64,000 bases of DNA from Allantophomopsis cytisporea (GCA_024752435.1 CP103036.1:1736001-1800000); one strand, 5' to 3'; shown: positions 12,350-26,000, counted from the first letter of the stretch. Made by a program: numbers and translations. The notes: generated from the sequence alone by a model not told the origin.

Positions 12350-13780
12350 ATGGTGCGATCAACCACTCTCGTTGCCACATTGGCATCTGTATCCGCAGTC
12401 TGGGCTACCACGACATCCTGCGACGTCAACAACAAATGTCCAGCAGATTCTCCTTGTTGTTCCCGTATGTGCCCTGCCATCGGTGATTTCAGGCAAGACT
12501 GACATAAAAATAGAATATGGTGATTGTGGTGTCGGAGCTTACTGTCTCGGTGGATGCGATCCATTGTCTTCCAACAGTCTTGACTCATGCGCTCCAGAAC
12601 CAGTCTGTCAATCAGCAACCTACACCTTCGATACTCTCGATGGTGTCACTTCCAAAGACAAATACCTTGGTGATGCTAGTACAACCAACTGGGTGATGGA
12701 CGGTTCGGCTCTTCAATACCAGGACTCAGTACTGCTCACCATGGCCCCAGATTCCGTGGGTACCGTGCTTGCTAGCGCTTCATACATGTGGTACGGAAAT
12801 GCCAAGGCAACTTTCAAGACGTCTAGAGGACAAGGAGTCGTGACGGCTTTCATTCTCCTCTCCGATGTGAAGGACGAAATCGATTACGAGTTCGTCGGGG
12901 CTGACCTGGGAACTGCCCAAACTAACTACTATTTCCAGGGCATCACTGACTGTATGATACTCCCTCCGAGCCTTGCATATCTAACAAGTCGCTGACCGTC
13001 ACAGATGACAACGCGGGCAACATCACCCTTTCAGACACCTTTGACAACTGGCATACCTACGAAATCGACTGGACGCCCGACCAAATCACTTGGTCGGTAG
13101 ACGGTGTCGTAGGCCGCACGAAGAAGAAGTCTGATACCTGGAACGCGACCTCCAACCAATGGGACTTCCCACAAACACCCGCCCGCGTTCAACTCTCGCT
13201 CTGGCCAGGTGGTTTATCCACCAACTCTCCCGGAACAATCGCTTGGGCAGGTGGTGAAATCGATTGGGATTCGACCGATATCAAGAGCGTTGGCTACTAC
13301 TACGCCATGTTCCAGTCCGTTGAGGTGCAATGCTACAATGCAACCTCGGCTCCGGGTACAAATTCCGGCAAGAGCTACACATACGACGACGCAGCTGGAA
13401 CAAACAACACCGTTATCGATGGCGACAAGGACACCATCCTCTCGAGTTTCTTGGCCACCGGCACCAACATGACGGTCGAGGACCCAAGCACTGCTTCTGC
13501 GTCGGGTTCGTCAAGTACCGCCACCAGCACCCCCAATACTGTGCCCGGTGGATCGAATGTTGGGTCCGGCGTCGACTCACACTCTTCTGGCGCCGTGAGC
13601 TCTGCCTCTGCCTCTGCTACCGCGTCCTCTGGCAGTTCGGGCAATGGTGGATTCTCGCAGGGTGATTCGGCGACTTCCACTAGTAGTAAGAGTGAGGCTG
13701 TTGCCGTTAGTGTGAGGGAGAGACTTGGCAGCTCGGCTTTTGCGGTAGTTGTCGGCGTCTTAGGATTGATGGTTCTTTAG
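12350..13780 (+). CDS. Crh-like GH16 cell-wall transglycosylase, GPI-anchored, 442 aa
   Basis: Exons 12350-12464, 12514-12951 and 13005-13780 join to 442 aa. Residues 1-20 form a signal peptide. A Cys-rich module follows (about 23-68; CPADSPCCSQYGDCG, like a chitin-binding CBM18), then the GH16 fold. The catalytic motif DEIDYEF sits at residues 159-165, with E160 and E164 as the expected nucleophile and acid/base. The last ~100 residues are Ser/Thr/Gly-rich and end in a hydrophobic tail after a Gly-Ser-Ser cluster, typical of GPI anchoring. In the Crh family such enzymes move chitin chains onto beta-glucan outside the plasma membrane. A Crh protein of Botrytis is reported as a plant-cell effector, but that role cannot be inferred here. 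The ATG was chosen because it begins the signal peptide. Confidence 0.93.
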
Positions 13781-14822
13781 AAGGGGATGGTCCTTTAGAG
13801 GTGAGGATATGAGGGGATGATTAATTATGATGTGGATGGTAAAATGGGGCGTTTTTGTTTGCTTTTGAAATTTGGACGTGTCTCTTGAAGAATGCGCTGC
13901 ATTGCATGGTGGATTTTCGTGTCATTGAATCGACTTGGTTTTGGTTCTTGGCTTTTGACTTTTGGTCTTTGGCTTTGGCTTTGGCTTGGATAATTGTGTG
14001 TCTAGATTGTGGATTGTGGTTGTTGAATGTTTGAGGGGAAAGGGGAAAGGGGAAGGTGACGGTGAAGGCGAAGATTACATGGAGGGTTTGAGGATTGGTG
14101 GAATATGTACATGAATGAACTAATGGATTGTATATTTATTTTAGGAGGCGATTTATTTGGTTGTGATGGGTGAGTGAGGATGTCATGGTGTATATGTGAG
14201 GATGTAGTGACGTGAACGTGAGGATGCAATGGGGTGAATGTGGGCAAGAGAACTTAGGTGGAGAATGGCTGAGTCAGGGGATGGGGATTCAAGCTGTGAG
14301 TCAGAGTGATGTCAATGATATTGGTTTGTCTATTGCCTGAGAGGTATTGATGTTTATGTGATAAGTATTACTGAGGATGATGTAAATGGTATAATCATTC
14401 AAGGATCAATACTTAGAGTTTTCTTATTATCAACCTTTCTGCCCACAGAACTATATGCTTCCCAACGGCTTGACATGGGATATATGAGCCAGCAGAAGCC
14501 ACTAATGTTCGGATGGAACACGACTACTTACACTTGACCTCGTAACTTGAAAACACAACCTACGATTGACACAAATGGTAAGGTTGGATATAGTGAGATT
14601 ACTACCAAGTTAGCCACATAGATACTCAAAAACACTATGCTTCGCACGAGATCAGTTTCAATCAGATTTCATTCCATAGAATTTTGACACAATCGATACT
14701 CATCCGCCTGCCCGCTCACTCACTCAGTCCCATCACTTGCCCAAAGACTGCCCAGCAAAGGCAACCTCGTACCCACTCTCCCCCATCCAATCCTCTCCAT
14801 TCACCTCATTACATCCTCACAC
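13781..14822. other. Intergenic, no gene seen
   Basis: This is the 3' flank of the GH16 gene and A/T-rich spacer. A minus-strand frame of 81 codons (14002-14247) is His/Pro/Ser-rich and looks like a chance frame. Confidence 0.5.
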
Positions 14823-15092
14823 TCACCCCCTCCACAAACTCCCACCCCCAACCCTCTCACGCCCACCCCTCATCCCAATCCTCTCACACTCAGACGAACA
14901 AAACCCCCCAACCTCCCTAACCACCACATTGCCGCTATTCGGACAGCACGCATCGGGCATCTCGAACGGCAGCGCGTCCGCCTCTTGCGGCTCGTGGATC
15001 CGCTGTAGCTGGTCGTAGATTGCGTAACAGTTCGTGAGGGCGTGGAGGGCGCTGTGGCCGCAGAGGGGGCGGGTCAGGATGTAATTGCACAT
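14823..15092 (-). CDS. Small Cys-rich protein, 89 aa
   Basis: The frame is open from 15269, but the protein-like part starts at the ATG at 15092. It begins MCNYILTRPLCGHSALH, ends at 14823 and gives 89 aa without introns. Cysteines fall as C2, C11 and C22, then a CC pair near residue 48, then CSSEC near residues 64-68, beside His13. Short fungal proteins with an N-terminal MCxxI....CGH start and a later CC...CxxxC are common among filamentous ascomycetes. From that memory I think it belongs to such a family, possibly metal-binding; function is unknown. The part upstream of 15092 is Pro/Ser-rich and probably untranslated. It lies tail-to-tail with the GH16 gene. Confidence 0.55.
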   Translation of the reverse strand: MCNYILTRPLCGHSALHALTNCYAIYDQLQRIHEPQEADALPFEMPDACCPNSGNVVVREVGGFCSSECERIGMRGGRERVGGGSLWRG

Positions 15093-15838
15093 TTCGGGGT
15101 GGTTTGGGTCAGGAGATGGCAGGATATGTGATGATGGGAGGGATTGCCGGAGGAGAGAATGGGTGGTGGTGAGTGAGCATGGTGGTGGCTTTATGGGAGA
15201 GGTGAGGCTATTTGGTGGGTTGGCGGCAAGCTTGGGGTTGGGATTGCTTGGAGGTGATGATGCTGTCACTTGGGTGGCACGGATGTGTTGCTGTTGGGGT
15301 CTGTTGGAGTTGAGTGCCGGGTGTAGTGTAACAAGATGTTATACAGGATAGTGACACGAGTTTCCAGGAACTGATGGATCGTTTGTGGATGTAACATGGG
15401 CTTGTGTTCTTATGGATATTGAGGCTCTGTGTAACTGTAGATGATGGTAGCATCTCACAATACTTATCGGCTCTTGAAACGCCATGCGCAAATAAAAACA
15501 AACTATCACTTAGCTACGGAATCTGGCTAGACGTTGGGTGGTTGATGCATCTGAGGGATTGTATGTGAGCTGTCACTAACGAGAACAGTTGTGTAAAACT
15601 GTGATGTGAGATTTCTAGCACAGACTATACCGGATATGCACATAAGGGTAGGCACATCATTGACGTTGTTCAGCAGCAGTTTGTGGCTACCAACCACGTG
15701 CGACTGCATGTCTTAACATTTAGTAAAGGATTATGTCAACCTAGGGTATTCTCTAACGACAGTAAACCTCCCATGCTTCTAAAACCACGATTCATAACCT
15801 TCAGGGAAGCAAGTCTCTTCCCCAATCTAGAGTCCTTC
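15093..15838. other. Intergenic, no gene seen
   Basis: Spacer between the small Cys-rich gene's 5' side and the 3' end of alkaline phosphatase. Short frames on both strands show no protein-like composition. Confidence 0.5.
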
Positions 15839-17621
15839 TTACAAAGTCTGCATATTCTCTAACTTCTTGATGTAGGGAGAAATTATCTCAACCTCCTCAA
15901 AATCAATCGCATTCTCAGTAATGGATGCTTTGGCTGCTTTTCTGAGCTGCTCGGTAATAGGCTTGACATCGACATCCAAGTAATCTCTCAAGAATTTTCC
16001 AACCTCAATGTTCTCGTGATTTCCGCGAAGAGGCTCTGCACCTTCGGAGCCGTAGATATTGACATCTACAGCTGAATGACCATGGGTCGACCAACCAATT
16101 TGTGCGCGGAAACTAATAATGTTTGCAAAGATATAAGCTGCTAGAGGGGCGAAATCAACGAGCTGCTGAATTTCAACATCAGAGGGATCGTTAATTCCGA
16201 GACCATTGAGTATGAGTTCGGTCTTGATGTATTCCTTCAAATCGGCTGTAGAGGGCGAATTCTTTATCAAATGCTCGTTCAGCTTACGGCCAAGGTATTC
16301 AGCCGAATGAGAGGCGTTTGATAGAACAGCTGGATACCACAGATAGTGTGGATAGGCTGGCTGAGTTTGCTTAGCAACTGATAGTCCACCGGTCTCGTGG
16401 TCACTGGTGGTAACAACAACACCTTCAGTCTCGCTCTCGTCAAGAAACTCAAGGACACTGCTGAATGCCTTATCGAAGGCAAGTACCTCATGAACCTGAG
16501 CAGCTGGGTCATTTCCATGACCGGCGTGATCAATTCTGCTTCCCTCAATCATCAAAAAGAATCCTTGCTCAGAATCCTGTGTAGCTGCCTCCAAAGCCTT
16601 CAAGGCGGTGCGAGCCATCTCGTCCAAAGAAGGGTATACATCATTCATGTTGCGACGATCAAGCTCGAACGGGATATCTGTAGGGGCGAAAAGGCCAAGC
16701 AATGGTAGTTTCACCTGGCTTCCAAGCTTCAGTCCATCGAATCCCGAGCGATCATCGACATAGTTCCATCCATGCTTCTCTTGTGCAAGCTTTGTGATAT
16801 CCTTTCCATCAGCTCTGCAGCTGCCCCGAGTGGTATTTGGGAGGAAATGGCATCGCCCTCCTCCAAGCATCAAATCTACTACACGTCCTAGAGGGTGTTC
16901 TCCCACTTCTTGCTCTGCGATAGAGTCCTCCTCAATCCGCAAGTTGACGTGCGACGCAAAACATGCTGGAGTAGCATCAGTGATATCGGTGGTGACAACC
17001 AATCCGGTCATGTAACCCGCCGCTTTAGCTGCTTCGAGAACCTGTTGAATTACGTTAGTGTCACTATTGATGACACTGATATTTGAGAGCACTTACGGTA
17101 CCACATGGTGAATGGTCTGGCAGCATAGAAATAGCTCCATTATAACTTTTCAAGCCACAAGAGAAGGCTGTAGCACCAGCCGCAGAATCCGTGACAAGAC
17201 TGCTAGATGATCGCGTTCGCGACTGACCGATGAGGTGCTTATCAAGGTTCAGTACATCATCGATCGGTAATCCACCTTCATACTGCCGAAAGCTACGGGT
17301 TAACGACAAACTCGCAGGTCCCATTCCATCCGAAACCATGAATATAAGATTCCTCTTTCCCGTTGGTTTTCCTTTCTTTCCATGGCCGTGAGGTGAGGTT
17401 GTTTGTGAGTGTTGCGTTACCACTGCGAGGATGATGACGGCAGCTGTAGCTATGAGGGCCCATGTAAATAGACCAATCTCTCGCCACCTAGCCCATTTCC
17501 TTCCCTTTGCGGAAGACTTTTGTGTATCCAAGATGGCAGCATCTTCTGCATCGGCACGGTCATTGGAGTACTGAGAGGAAGGCCGTTCGGACTGAAGTAA
17601 AGGCTGGGTCTCGCGCGCCAT
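15839..17621 (-). CDS. PHO8: Vacuolar-type alkaline phosphatase, 575 aa
   Basis: Two exons, 17621-17097 and 17041-15839, are separated by a 55-nt intron with a GTAAGT donor and CAG acceptor, phase 0. The product is a type II membrane protein: a cytosolic tail of about 49 residues, a membrane span near 50-69, then the catalytic domain. Key motifs are SDGMG (metal ligand Asp98) and TDSAAGATAF with the phosphorylated Ser146. Later come the metal-binding stretches DHAGHGNDP and SDHETGG, and a final GHSAVDVN block. Family knowledge: it hydrolyses phosphomonoesters in the vacuole and is matured by proteolysis (yeast Pho8). Start choice: the upstream in-frame ATG at 17663 is also possible, but MARETQPLLQ fits the short acidic dileucine-bearing tail expected. 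Confidence 0.95.
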
Positions 17622-18061
17622 GGTGAGTATTGTGTAAGTACAGGGACGCTGTTGGATCGCCAAACTTATTGAACCTCAGTGCACAGGCGCATTAGTGCGC
17701 ATCGAAGCTCAGCACTATCTTATGGTATGTCGTAATGGTCAAAAGATTACAAGTTCATGAATACAATCATAAACAATGTTCGCAGTGAACATCCATGCTC
17801 TATTTATTACGGTCAAACGTAGCAACTGCCCCTATCGTAAGAGGTCTGAGGTCCCATGGTACAAATATGCAAGACACTCTGGTCATGTATCACGCGCAAA
17901 ATCACAACGATAGCACTTCGCTAGCAACCTTTTGAACTCTCAAACTCTCAAGAGATGAAATGAAGACTTTCTGCTAGATACTGCTAATCCTTGGCGTATC
18001 ATGCAACCTTGCTCCCAGTGTCAATCCCATAGCAACAGTCATCAAAACATTCTCCTCCAAC
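17622..18061. other. Promoter of alkaline phosphatase / 3' flank of RPL34
   Basis: About 440 bp between two minus-strand genes. I see no open frame of note; it should contain the phosphatase promoter and the RPL34 3' UTR. Confidence 0.5.
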
Positions 18062-18789
18062 TTAACGAGCCTTCTGTTGGGACTCCTTAAGGACCTTCTT
18101 GACGATCTTCTGCTCCTCGATCAAGAAAGCACGGACAACACGGTCACGAACGCAGTTACCGCATCTTGATCCTCCGTAGGCACGCTGGACGGTCTTCTTT
18201 GGGCGGGAGATCTGGGAGTACTCGCGAGGTCTGAGAGCTGGGATCTACAATGAGGAAAAAAGGTCAGCAACTATATCCTATATTCTCCGGCACACTGCCG
18301 TTCTTATCCCCCAAGAGCGCGAAGATGATGGCGAAGTCGTCTCGGTTGGGTTTCTCTTTCCGCTGCTACGATTTTTGCAGATCGCACAACGAAAAGTGAG
18401 TGCACATGTTCGGTGCTTTCACGAGCTATACTGGCTGAAAAGTCGTTGGTCGTTTGTGGTTGAAATTTTATTCGTATGCCTTCATCTTGCGCTCGTCGGT
18501 TTGCCTTCTCTCGGTTGATCCGTCTCGAAATTAAGGGCAGTACTCACACCTGGGAGCTTGATGCCACAGTCACCGCACTTTGGTGCAGTTCCAGCCTTCT
18601 TGATGTGAAGGTATCTGAGCTTGCCACCTGGGGTCTTGACAACGCGGACCTTGTTCGACTTGGTGTTGTATCTGTAAGATTCCCAAAAACATCAGCCCAA
18701 CCATTCTTTCATTCCACCATTTCTCCTCGTTTCGGTTTCGAAGTTGCTTACGGGTTGCGACGGCGGTAGGTCAATCTGGTGGACGCCAT
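18062..18789 (-). CDS. RPL34: 60S ribosomal protein L34 (eL34), 114 aa
   Basis: Three exons, 18789-18752, 18671-18548 and 18244-18062, join in frame to 114 aa. The second intron is about 300 nt, long for this genome but usual for ribosomal-protein genes. The sequence starts MASTRLTYRRRNPYNTKSN and carries the eL34 zinc-site pairs C45-G-D-C48 and C82-G-N-C85. It ends in a Lys/Gln-rich helix, VKKVLKESQQKAR. It is a structural protein of the large cytosolic ribosomal subunit. All splice sites are GT-AG. The first exon carries only 12 codons plus two bases, so a frame-only search would miss the gene. Its 5' side faces PRP8 across 1.3 kb. Confidence 0.97.
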
Positions 18790-20074
18790 TGTGAATTCGG
18801 GAGCTGATGCTGCGGAAGTCGAGAAGGTAGTTGTCGTTGTCGTTTGGCGTTGGAGATTGTGAATTTCTCGCTCTGGTCTCGAATTCTGATTGTGGGTGAC
18901 TAGTGGGCTTAAGCGAGCGTTCTAGCAGGGCGATTTTTGGTGGAAAAGTGCGTTAGTGGTACTTTTGGTATGCCGGGGCAAATAAATTTGACTGATGCCT
19001 CAAATGAGAGGCCTTCAAGCAGATTTAATCCTCATCTCACGTGCACGAGTGTCGCTTGAAGGTCCTTTGCGCAAGGCAGCCCAGCTTCGAGGTGATGTGT
19101 ATCCTGACGAGACATTCATAATTATGATTTTGTATTATATTTGTTTAAATTTTAAAAGCATTTTGATGGAGAACCTCACAATTGCAGTATTATACGTTCT
19201 AATTTTAGACTTTGTAAGACACTGTTAATATTTCCGATAGTGCTGAGCAAGAGGCCGTACGGTGTTGAGTACCAAGAGGTCTAAGATAGAGGTGAAAGTC
19301 GAGGATCTCTGAATTCTGAAGCTTGTGGAGCATCTAAATCATAATATCAGATCTGCATCTTCAGAATTACAAGTTATGACAGAGCTCATTCTAAGAATGA
19401 AAGTTACTTGCGTACAAATAAAATCCCTGAAGATAATTAGTCGCAAGAGCATGGGAATTAGCTTATCTCTGTTGAATTGAGAAATTATTTACATGAATTC
19501 GTGATTAATTATTCTGCTCAAAAGTCGATTCTTTTTCCTCATTTGATGCTGCGTGCAATCTCAAATTTAAGAAGAGCTCAACCAAACCCAATTATGAAGA
19601 CAAAATTTTCTGATAGACAGCATCATGCACGATAGTGCCTTTCATGTCATGGTCATTTAATCATTTGTCTTGCAGCGGTATTTTCGATACGTTTTTCGCA
19701 AGTTATGCTCTGGTGCTCTTGAGCTCTTCACTTGAAAATAAAACCTTTCGCCTTATAACTTAAGGCAACAATATCAAGCTGCGCGCCTCCAGACGTTGCT
19801 GGAGCTTCGCCAAAAATATCATAGCGCGCAGGTCCATGCATCAATACTTCCAGTGGCACCGTTTTTCGTGTGAACTTGCGATATCAACTCCTCCATCGCG
19901 ACCGGAGCGAGCATAGCATTCGACGACATTTAATCGACGCGTTCGTGGATCTAAGCTACTTCTTCGTCGTCGGCGCAGTTTTCATCACTTGCCAAGCTCG
20001 CCCCAGCGAGGCCAGGCGTCGCGAAATATCTTCGATCATCATCTACCTATCAAATCGACGACGAAATAATCGAT
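18790..20074. other. Divergent promoter region RPL34 / PRP8
   Basis: An A/T-rich spacer of about 1.3 kb without convincing frames. The last ~200 nt before 20075 have the C/A-rich look of a fungal 5' leader for PRP8. Confidence 0.5.
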
Positions 20075-23000
20075 ATGGCGTCTCTGCCTCCCCCTCCACC
20101 TCCAGGATGGGGATCAGCTGCTCCTCCTCCAGCGCCCCTTGGAGCTCCACCGGGCGCGCCACCTCCACCAGGTTATCGACCACCGACTGATCCTCAAGTC
20201 GCAAAGTTCGCTCAAAAGAAGAAGGAATGGCTACGAAACCAGCGCAACCGCTTTGGAGAGAAGCGCAAGGGAGGATTTGTTGAGACACAGAAGGCAGATA
20301 TGCCACCGGAGCATTTACGAAAGATTGTCAAGGATATTGGAGACGTGTCACAGAAGAAGTTCAGCAGCGACAAGAGAAGTTATCTTGGTGCTTTGAAGTT
20401 CATGCCCCATGCAGTTATGAAGCTTCTGGAGAACATGCCCATGCCCTGGGAGTCTGCAAGGGAGGTCAAGGTCTTGTACCATGTGAACGGATGTTTGACT
20501 CTGGTTAACGAGATACCCCGAGTCATCGAGCCAGTCTTTCATGCACAGTGGGCTACTATGTGGGTTTGTATGCGAAGAGAGAAGAGTGATAGACGACATT
20601 TCAAGCGTATGCGATTTCCACCTTTCGATGACGAAGAACCACCACTTTCCTGGTCCGAGAATATTGAAGATGTGGAGCCACTCGAGCCCATTCAGATGGA
20701 GTTGGACGAAAACGAAGATGCAGCAGTATACGAATGGTTCTATGAGAACAGACCGTTACTCGACACTCCACACGTAAATGGACCAAGTTACAAGGAATGG
20801 AATCTCACCTTGCCACAAATGGCCACCTTATATCGACTTAGTCACCAGTTATTGAGCGATCTTGTTGATAAGAACTATTTTCATATGTTCGACCTCAACA
20901 GCTTCTTGACAGCGAAGGCTCTCAATGTTGCCATTCCAGGTGGACCACGATTCGAGCCACTTTACAAGGATGTTGATCCAAACGACGAGGATTTCGGCGA
21001 GTTCAACGCCATTGACCGCATCATTTTCCGCGCCCCTATCCGAACTGAATACAGGGTTGCATTCCCATTCCTCTACAATTCACTTCCTCGCAGCGTCAAA
21101 CTGTCATGGTACTCCCACCCACAGGTCGTTTACGTCCGTGCGGAAGATCCTAGCTTACCCGCTTTCTATTTCGATCCTGTTATCAATCCTATTTCTTCGC
21201 GATCCGTTGCCCCAAAAAATATCACAGTCAGCCACGAGGATGAGATCTTCGGCTATGGAAACAACGACGAACCCGAAGAGGATGCTTTCGAACTTCCCGC
21301 AGAAGTTGAGCCATTCCTCGCTGATGAGGAGCTTTACACCGAGGAGACAGCTTCTGCTATCGCTCTTTGGTGGGCACCATTCCCATTCGACCGTCGTTCC
21401 GGCCGCATGGTCAGAGCTCAAGATGTTCCACTTGTAAAGCAGTGGTATCTCGAACATTGTCCTCAGGGTCAGCCCGTGAAAGTCCGTGTATCGTACCAAA
21501 AGCTCCTGAAGACCTATGTTCTCAATGAGGTTCACAAGAAGAAGCCAAAGGCACAGAGCAAACAGAATCTGATGAAGACCTTGAAGCAAACAAAATTCTT
21601 CCAACAGACGACCATTGATTGGGTTGAAGCTGGTCTTCAAGTATGTCGTCAAGGATTCAACATGCTCAACCTTCTCATTCACCGAAAGAACCTGACCTAC
21701 CTTCATCTCGACTACAACTTCAACCTCAAGCCAGTCAAAACCTTGACAACAAAAGAGCGAAAGAAGTCTCGCTTCGGAAACGCTTTCCACCTTATGCGTG
21801 AGATTCTTCGTTTAACGAAGCTCATTGTGGATGCTCAGGTTCAATACAGACTAGGAAATATTGATGCTTTCCAACTTGCTGATGGTATCCTGTATGCTTT
21901 CAACCACGTTGGTCAACTCACTGGAATGTACCGTTACAAGTACAAGCTTATGCATCAAATCAGATCTTGCAAGGATCTTAAGCATCTTATTTACTACCGA
22001 TTCAACTCCGGACCTGTCGGTAAGGGTCCAGGTTGTGGTTTCTGGGCTCCAGCATGGAGAGTCTGGCTCTTCTTTATGCGTGGTATTATCCCACTTCTCG
22101 AGAGATGGCTCGGAAACTTGCTCTCTCGTCAATTCGAAGGTCGTCACAGCAAGGGTGTTGCTAAGACTGTAACGAAGCAACGTGTGGAGTCGCACTTCGA
22201 TCTCGAACTTCGTGCTTCGGTTATGGCTGATTTAATGGACATGATGCCTGAAGGTATTAAGCAAAACAAGGTCAATACCGTCCTTCAACATCTGTCGGAG
22301 GCATGGAGATGTTGGAAGAGTAACATTCCATGGAAGGTTCCTGGACTTCCTGCACCTATCGAGAACATTATTTTGCGTTATGTCAAGAGCAAGGCAGATT
22401 GGTGGATTTCCGTTGCACATTACAACCGTGAGCGTATTCGCCGAGGTGCAACTGTCGACAAGACTGTTGCAAAAAAGAACTTGGGTCGTCTTACTCGACT
22501 TTGGCTCAAGGCTGAGCAGGAGAGACAGCACAACTACATGAAGGACGGACCATACGTCTCTTCGGAGGAGGCTGTGGCAATCTATACTACAACTGTGCAC
22601 TGGCTCGAATCTCGAAAATTCTCTCCAATTCCTTTCCCAAGTGTTTCTTACAAGCACGACACTAAAATTCTTATTCTTGCTCTCGAACGCCTGCGCGAGG
22701 CATACTCTGTCAAGGGAAGACTGAATCAGAGTCAACGTGAAGAATTGGCTTTGATTGAGCAGGCATATGATAGTCCTGGAACCACACTCGAAAGAATTAA
22801 GAGATTCTTGCTCACTCAAAGAGCTTTCAAGGAGGTCGGCATTGACATGAATGACAACTACAGCACCATTAACCCGGTATACGATATCGAGCCTGTGGAG
22901 AAGATTAGTGATGCTTACTTGGATCAATACCTCTGGTACCAAGCTGATCAGCGCCACTTGTTTCCGGCCTGGATTAAGCCATCCGACTCTGAAGTGCCAC

Positions 23001-26000
23001 CTCTTCTCACGTACAAGTGGGCACAAGGAATTAATAACCTTGACAAGGTTTGGGAGACAGCAGATGGGGAGTGCAATGTCATGATTGAGACGCAGCTTTC
23101 CAAGGTTTATGAGAAGATCGATTTGACACTTCTCAATCGTCTTTTGCGCCTGATTATGGACCACAATCTTGCGGATTATATCACTTCAAAGAATAATGTT
23201 CAGTTGACATACAAAGACATGAACCACGTCAACAGCTATGGTATGATCCGTGGTTTGCAATTCTCTGCCTTTGTCTTCCAATACTACGGATTGGTTTTGG
23301 ATCTCCTGCTTCTTGGTCTCCAGCGTGCTAGCGAAATCGCTGGTCCACCACAAAGCCCCAATGATTTCTTGCAGTTTAGAGACCGCGAGACAGAGACTAG
23401 ACATCCAATCAGACTCTACACTAGATACATCGACCGTATTTGGGTTTTCTTCCGCTTCACTGCTGATGAGTCTCGTGACCTTATCCAGCGTTTCTTGACT
23501 GAGCAGCCAGATCCAAACTTCGAGAATGTCATTGGTTACCGAAACAAGAAGTGTTGGCCAAGAGATTCTCGTATGCGTCTCATGCGACATGATGTCAATC
23601 TTGGTCGTGCTGTTTTCTGGGATCTCAAGAACAGACTTCCAAGATCTGTTACCACCATCGAGTGGGATGATACTTTCTCCAGCGTTTACAGTAGAGACAA
23701 CCCTAACTTGTTGTTCTCAATGAACGGATTTGAGGTCAGAATCCTGCCAAAGATCCGCAACTTGAACGATGAGTTCCCAGTAAAGGACAGTGTCTGGTCT
23801 CTGGTTGACAACACCAGCAAAGAGAGAACTGCGCATGCATTCTTGCAAGTCACTGAGGAGGACATTGCTAAGTTCAATAACCGTATCCGACAAATCTTGA
23901 TGTCGTCTGGATCAACGACTTTCACCAAGATCGCCAACAAGTGGAACACCAGTTTGATTGCCCTCTTCACATACTACCGTGAAGCTGCTGTTTCTACTGT
24001 CAACCTTCTCGATACCATCGTCAAGTGCGAGACCAAGATTCAGACTCGTGTCAAGATTGGTCTCAATTCTAAGATGCCTTCTCGTTTCCCTCCAGCAGTG
24101 TTTTATACACCAAAGGAGCTTGGTGGTCTTGGTATGATTTCTGGCTCCCATATTCTCATTCCTACAAGTGATAAGCGTTGGTCAAAGCAGACAGATGTTG
24201 GTGTTACTCATTACCGTGCTGGAATGTCGCATGATGAAGACACTTTGATTCCTAACATTTTCCGTTATATCATTCCGTGGGAGGCAGAGTTCATCGATTC
24301 CCAACGTGTATGGACCGAATATTCTCAAAAGCGACAAGAGGCAAACCAACAGAACCGTAGATTGACACTTGAAGATCTTGAGGACAGTTGGGATCGTGGT
24401 CTTCCACGTATTAACACTCTGTTCCAAAAGGATAGAAGTACTTTGAGTTTCGACAAGGGTTTCCGAGCTCGTACTGAGTTCAAGACATATCAATTAATGA
24501 AGAGCAATCCTTTCTGGTGGACTAGTCAGCGTCATGATGGAAAGCTTTGGAATTTGAACGCATACCGAACCGATGTTATTCAAGCACTTGGTGGTGTTGA
24601 AACCATTTTGGAGCACACCCTTTTCAAAGCAACCGCTTTTCCATCCTGGGAAGGCTTGTTCTGGGAGAAAGCGAGCGGCTTCGAAGAATCCATGAAGTTT
24701 AAAAAACTCACAAATGCGCAGAGGTCTGGTCTCAATCAGATTCCTAACCGTCGCTTCACTCTGTGGTGGTAAGTTTCTCCCCCAACCACCCCTCAACTTC
24801 ACCAACCCTTCCACAACTCAACTCAACCATGAATCAAAGTCTTTTGCTAACTCTAGCTCAAGGTCACCCACGATAAATCGCGCGAACGTTTACGTTGGTT
24901 TCCAGGTGCAGCTCGATCTCACAGGTATCTTCTTGCACGGTAAAATCCCTACTCTCAAAATCTCGCTTATTCAGATTTTCCGAGCACATTTGTGGCAGAA
25001 GATTCATGAGTCTGTTGTTATGGATCTGTGTCAGGTTTTCGACCAGGAGTTGGAGTCTCTGGGTATTGAGACTGTTCAAAAAGAGACTATTCATCCCCGA
25101 AAGTCTTATAAGATGAACAGCTCTTGTGCTGATATCCTTCTTTTTGCCAGTCACAAGTGGAATGTCACCAGACCATCTATCTTGTTCGATACAAAGGATG
25201 TTATTGAGCCAACAACTACCAACAAGTTCTGGGTTGATGTGCAGTTGAGATATGGAGATTACGATTCGCACGATATTGAGCGTTATGTTCGCGCCAAATA
25301 TCTCGATTACACTACCGATAGTATGAGTATCTACCCATCTGCTACTGGTTTGATGATTGGTATTGATCTTGCATACAACTTGTACTCCGCATACGGCCAA
25401 TACTTCCCTGGTCTTAAGACTCTTGTTCAGCAAGCTATGGCCAAGATCATGAAGGCTAACCCAGCTCTTTATGTCTTGAGAGAACGTATTCGCAAGGGTC
25501 TTCAACTTTACGCTTCTGAGAGTAACCAAGAGTTCTTGAACTCCCAAAACTACTCGGAGCTTTTTAGTAATCAGATTCAATTGTTCATTGATGATACCAA
25601 CGTCTACAGAGTTACCATCCACAAGACATTCGAGGGTAACTTGACCACCAAGCCAATCAACGGAGCTATCTTCATTTTCAACCCAAGAACAGGACAACTT
25701 TTCTTGAAGATTATTCATACTAGTGTCTGGGCTGGTCAGAAACGTCTTGGTCAATTGGCGAAGTGGAAGACCGCAGAAGAAGTTGCGGCACTCATCAGAT
25801 CTCTTCCGGTTGAAGAACAGCCTAAGCAACTGATTGTCACAAGAAAGGGTCTCTTGGATCCTCTTGAAGTTCATTTGCTTGATTTCCCCAACATCTCCAT
25901 CCGTGCTTCCGAACTTCAACTTCCATTCCAGGCTGCCATGAAGGTCGAGAAGCTTGGTGATATGATTCTTCGTGCCACTGAGCCACAGATGGTGCTTTTT

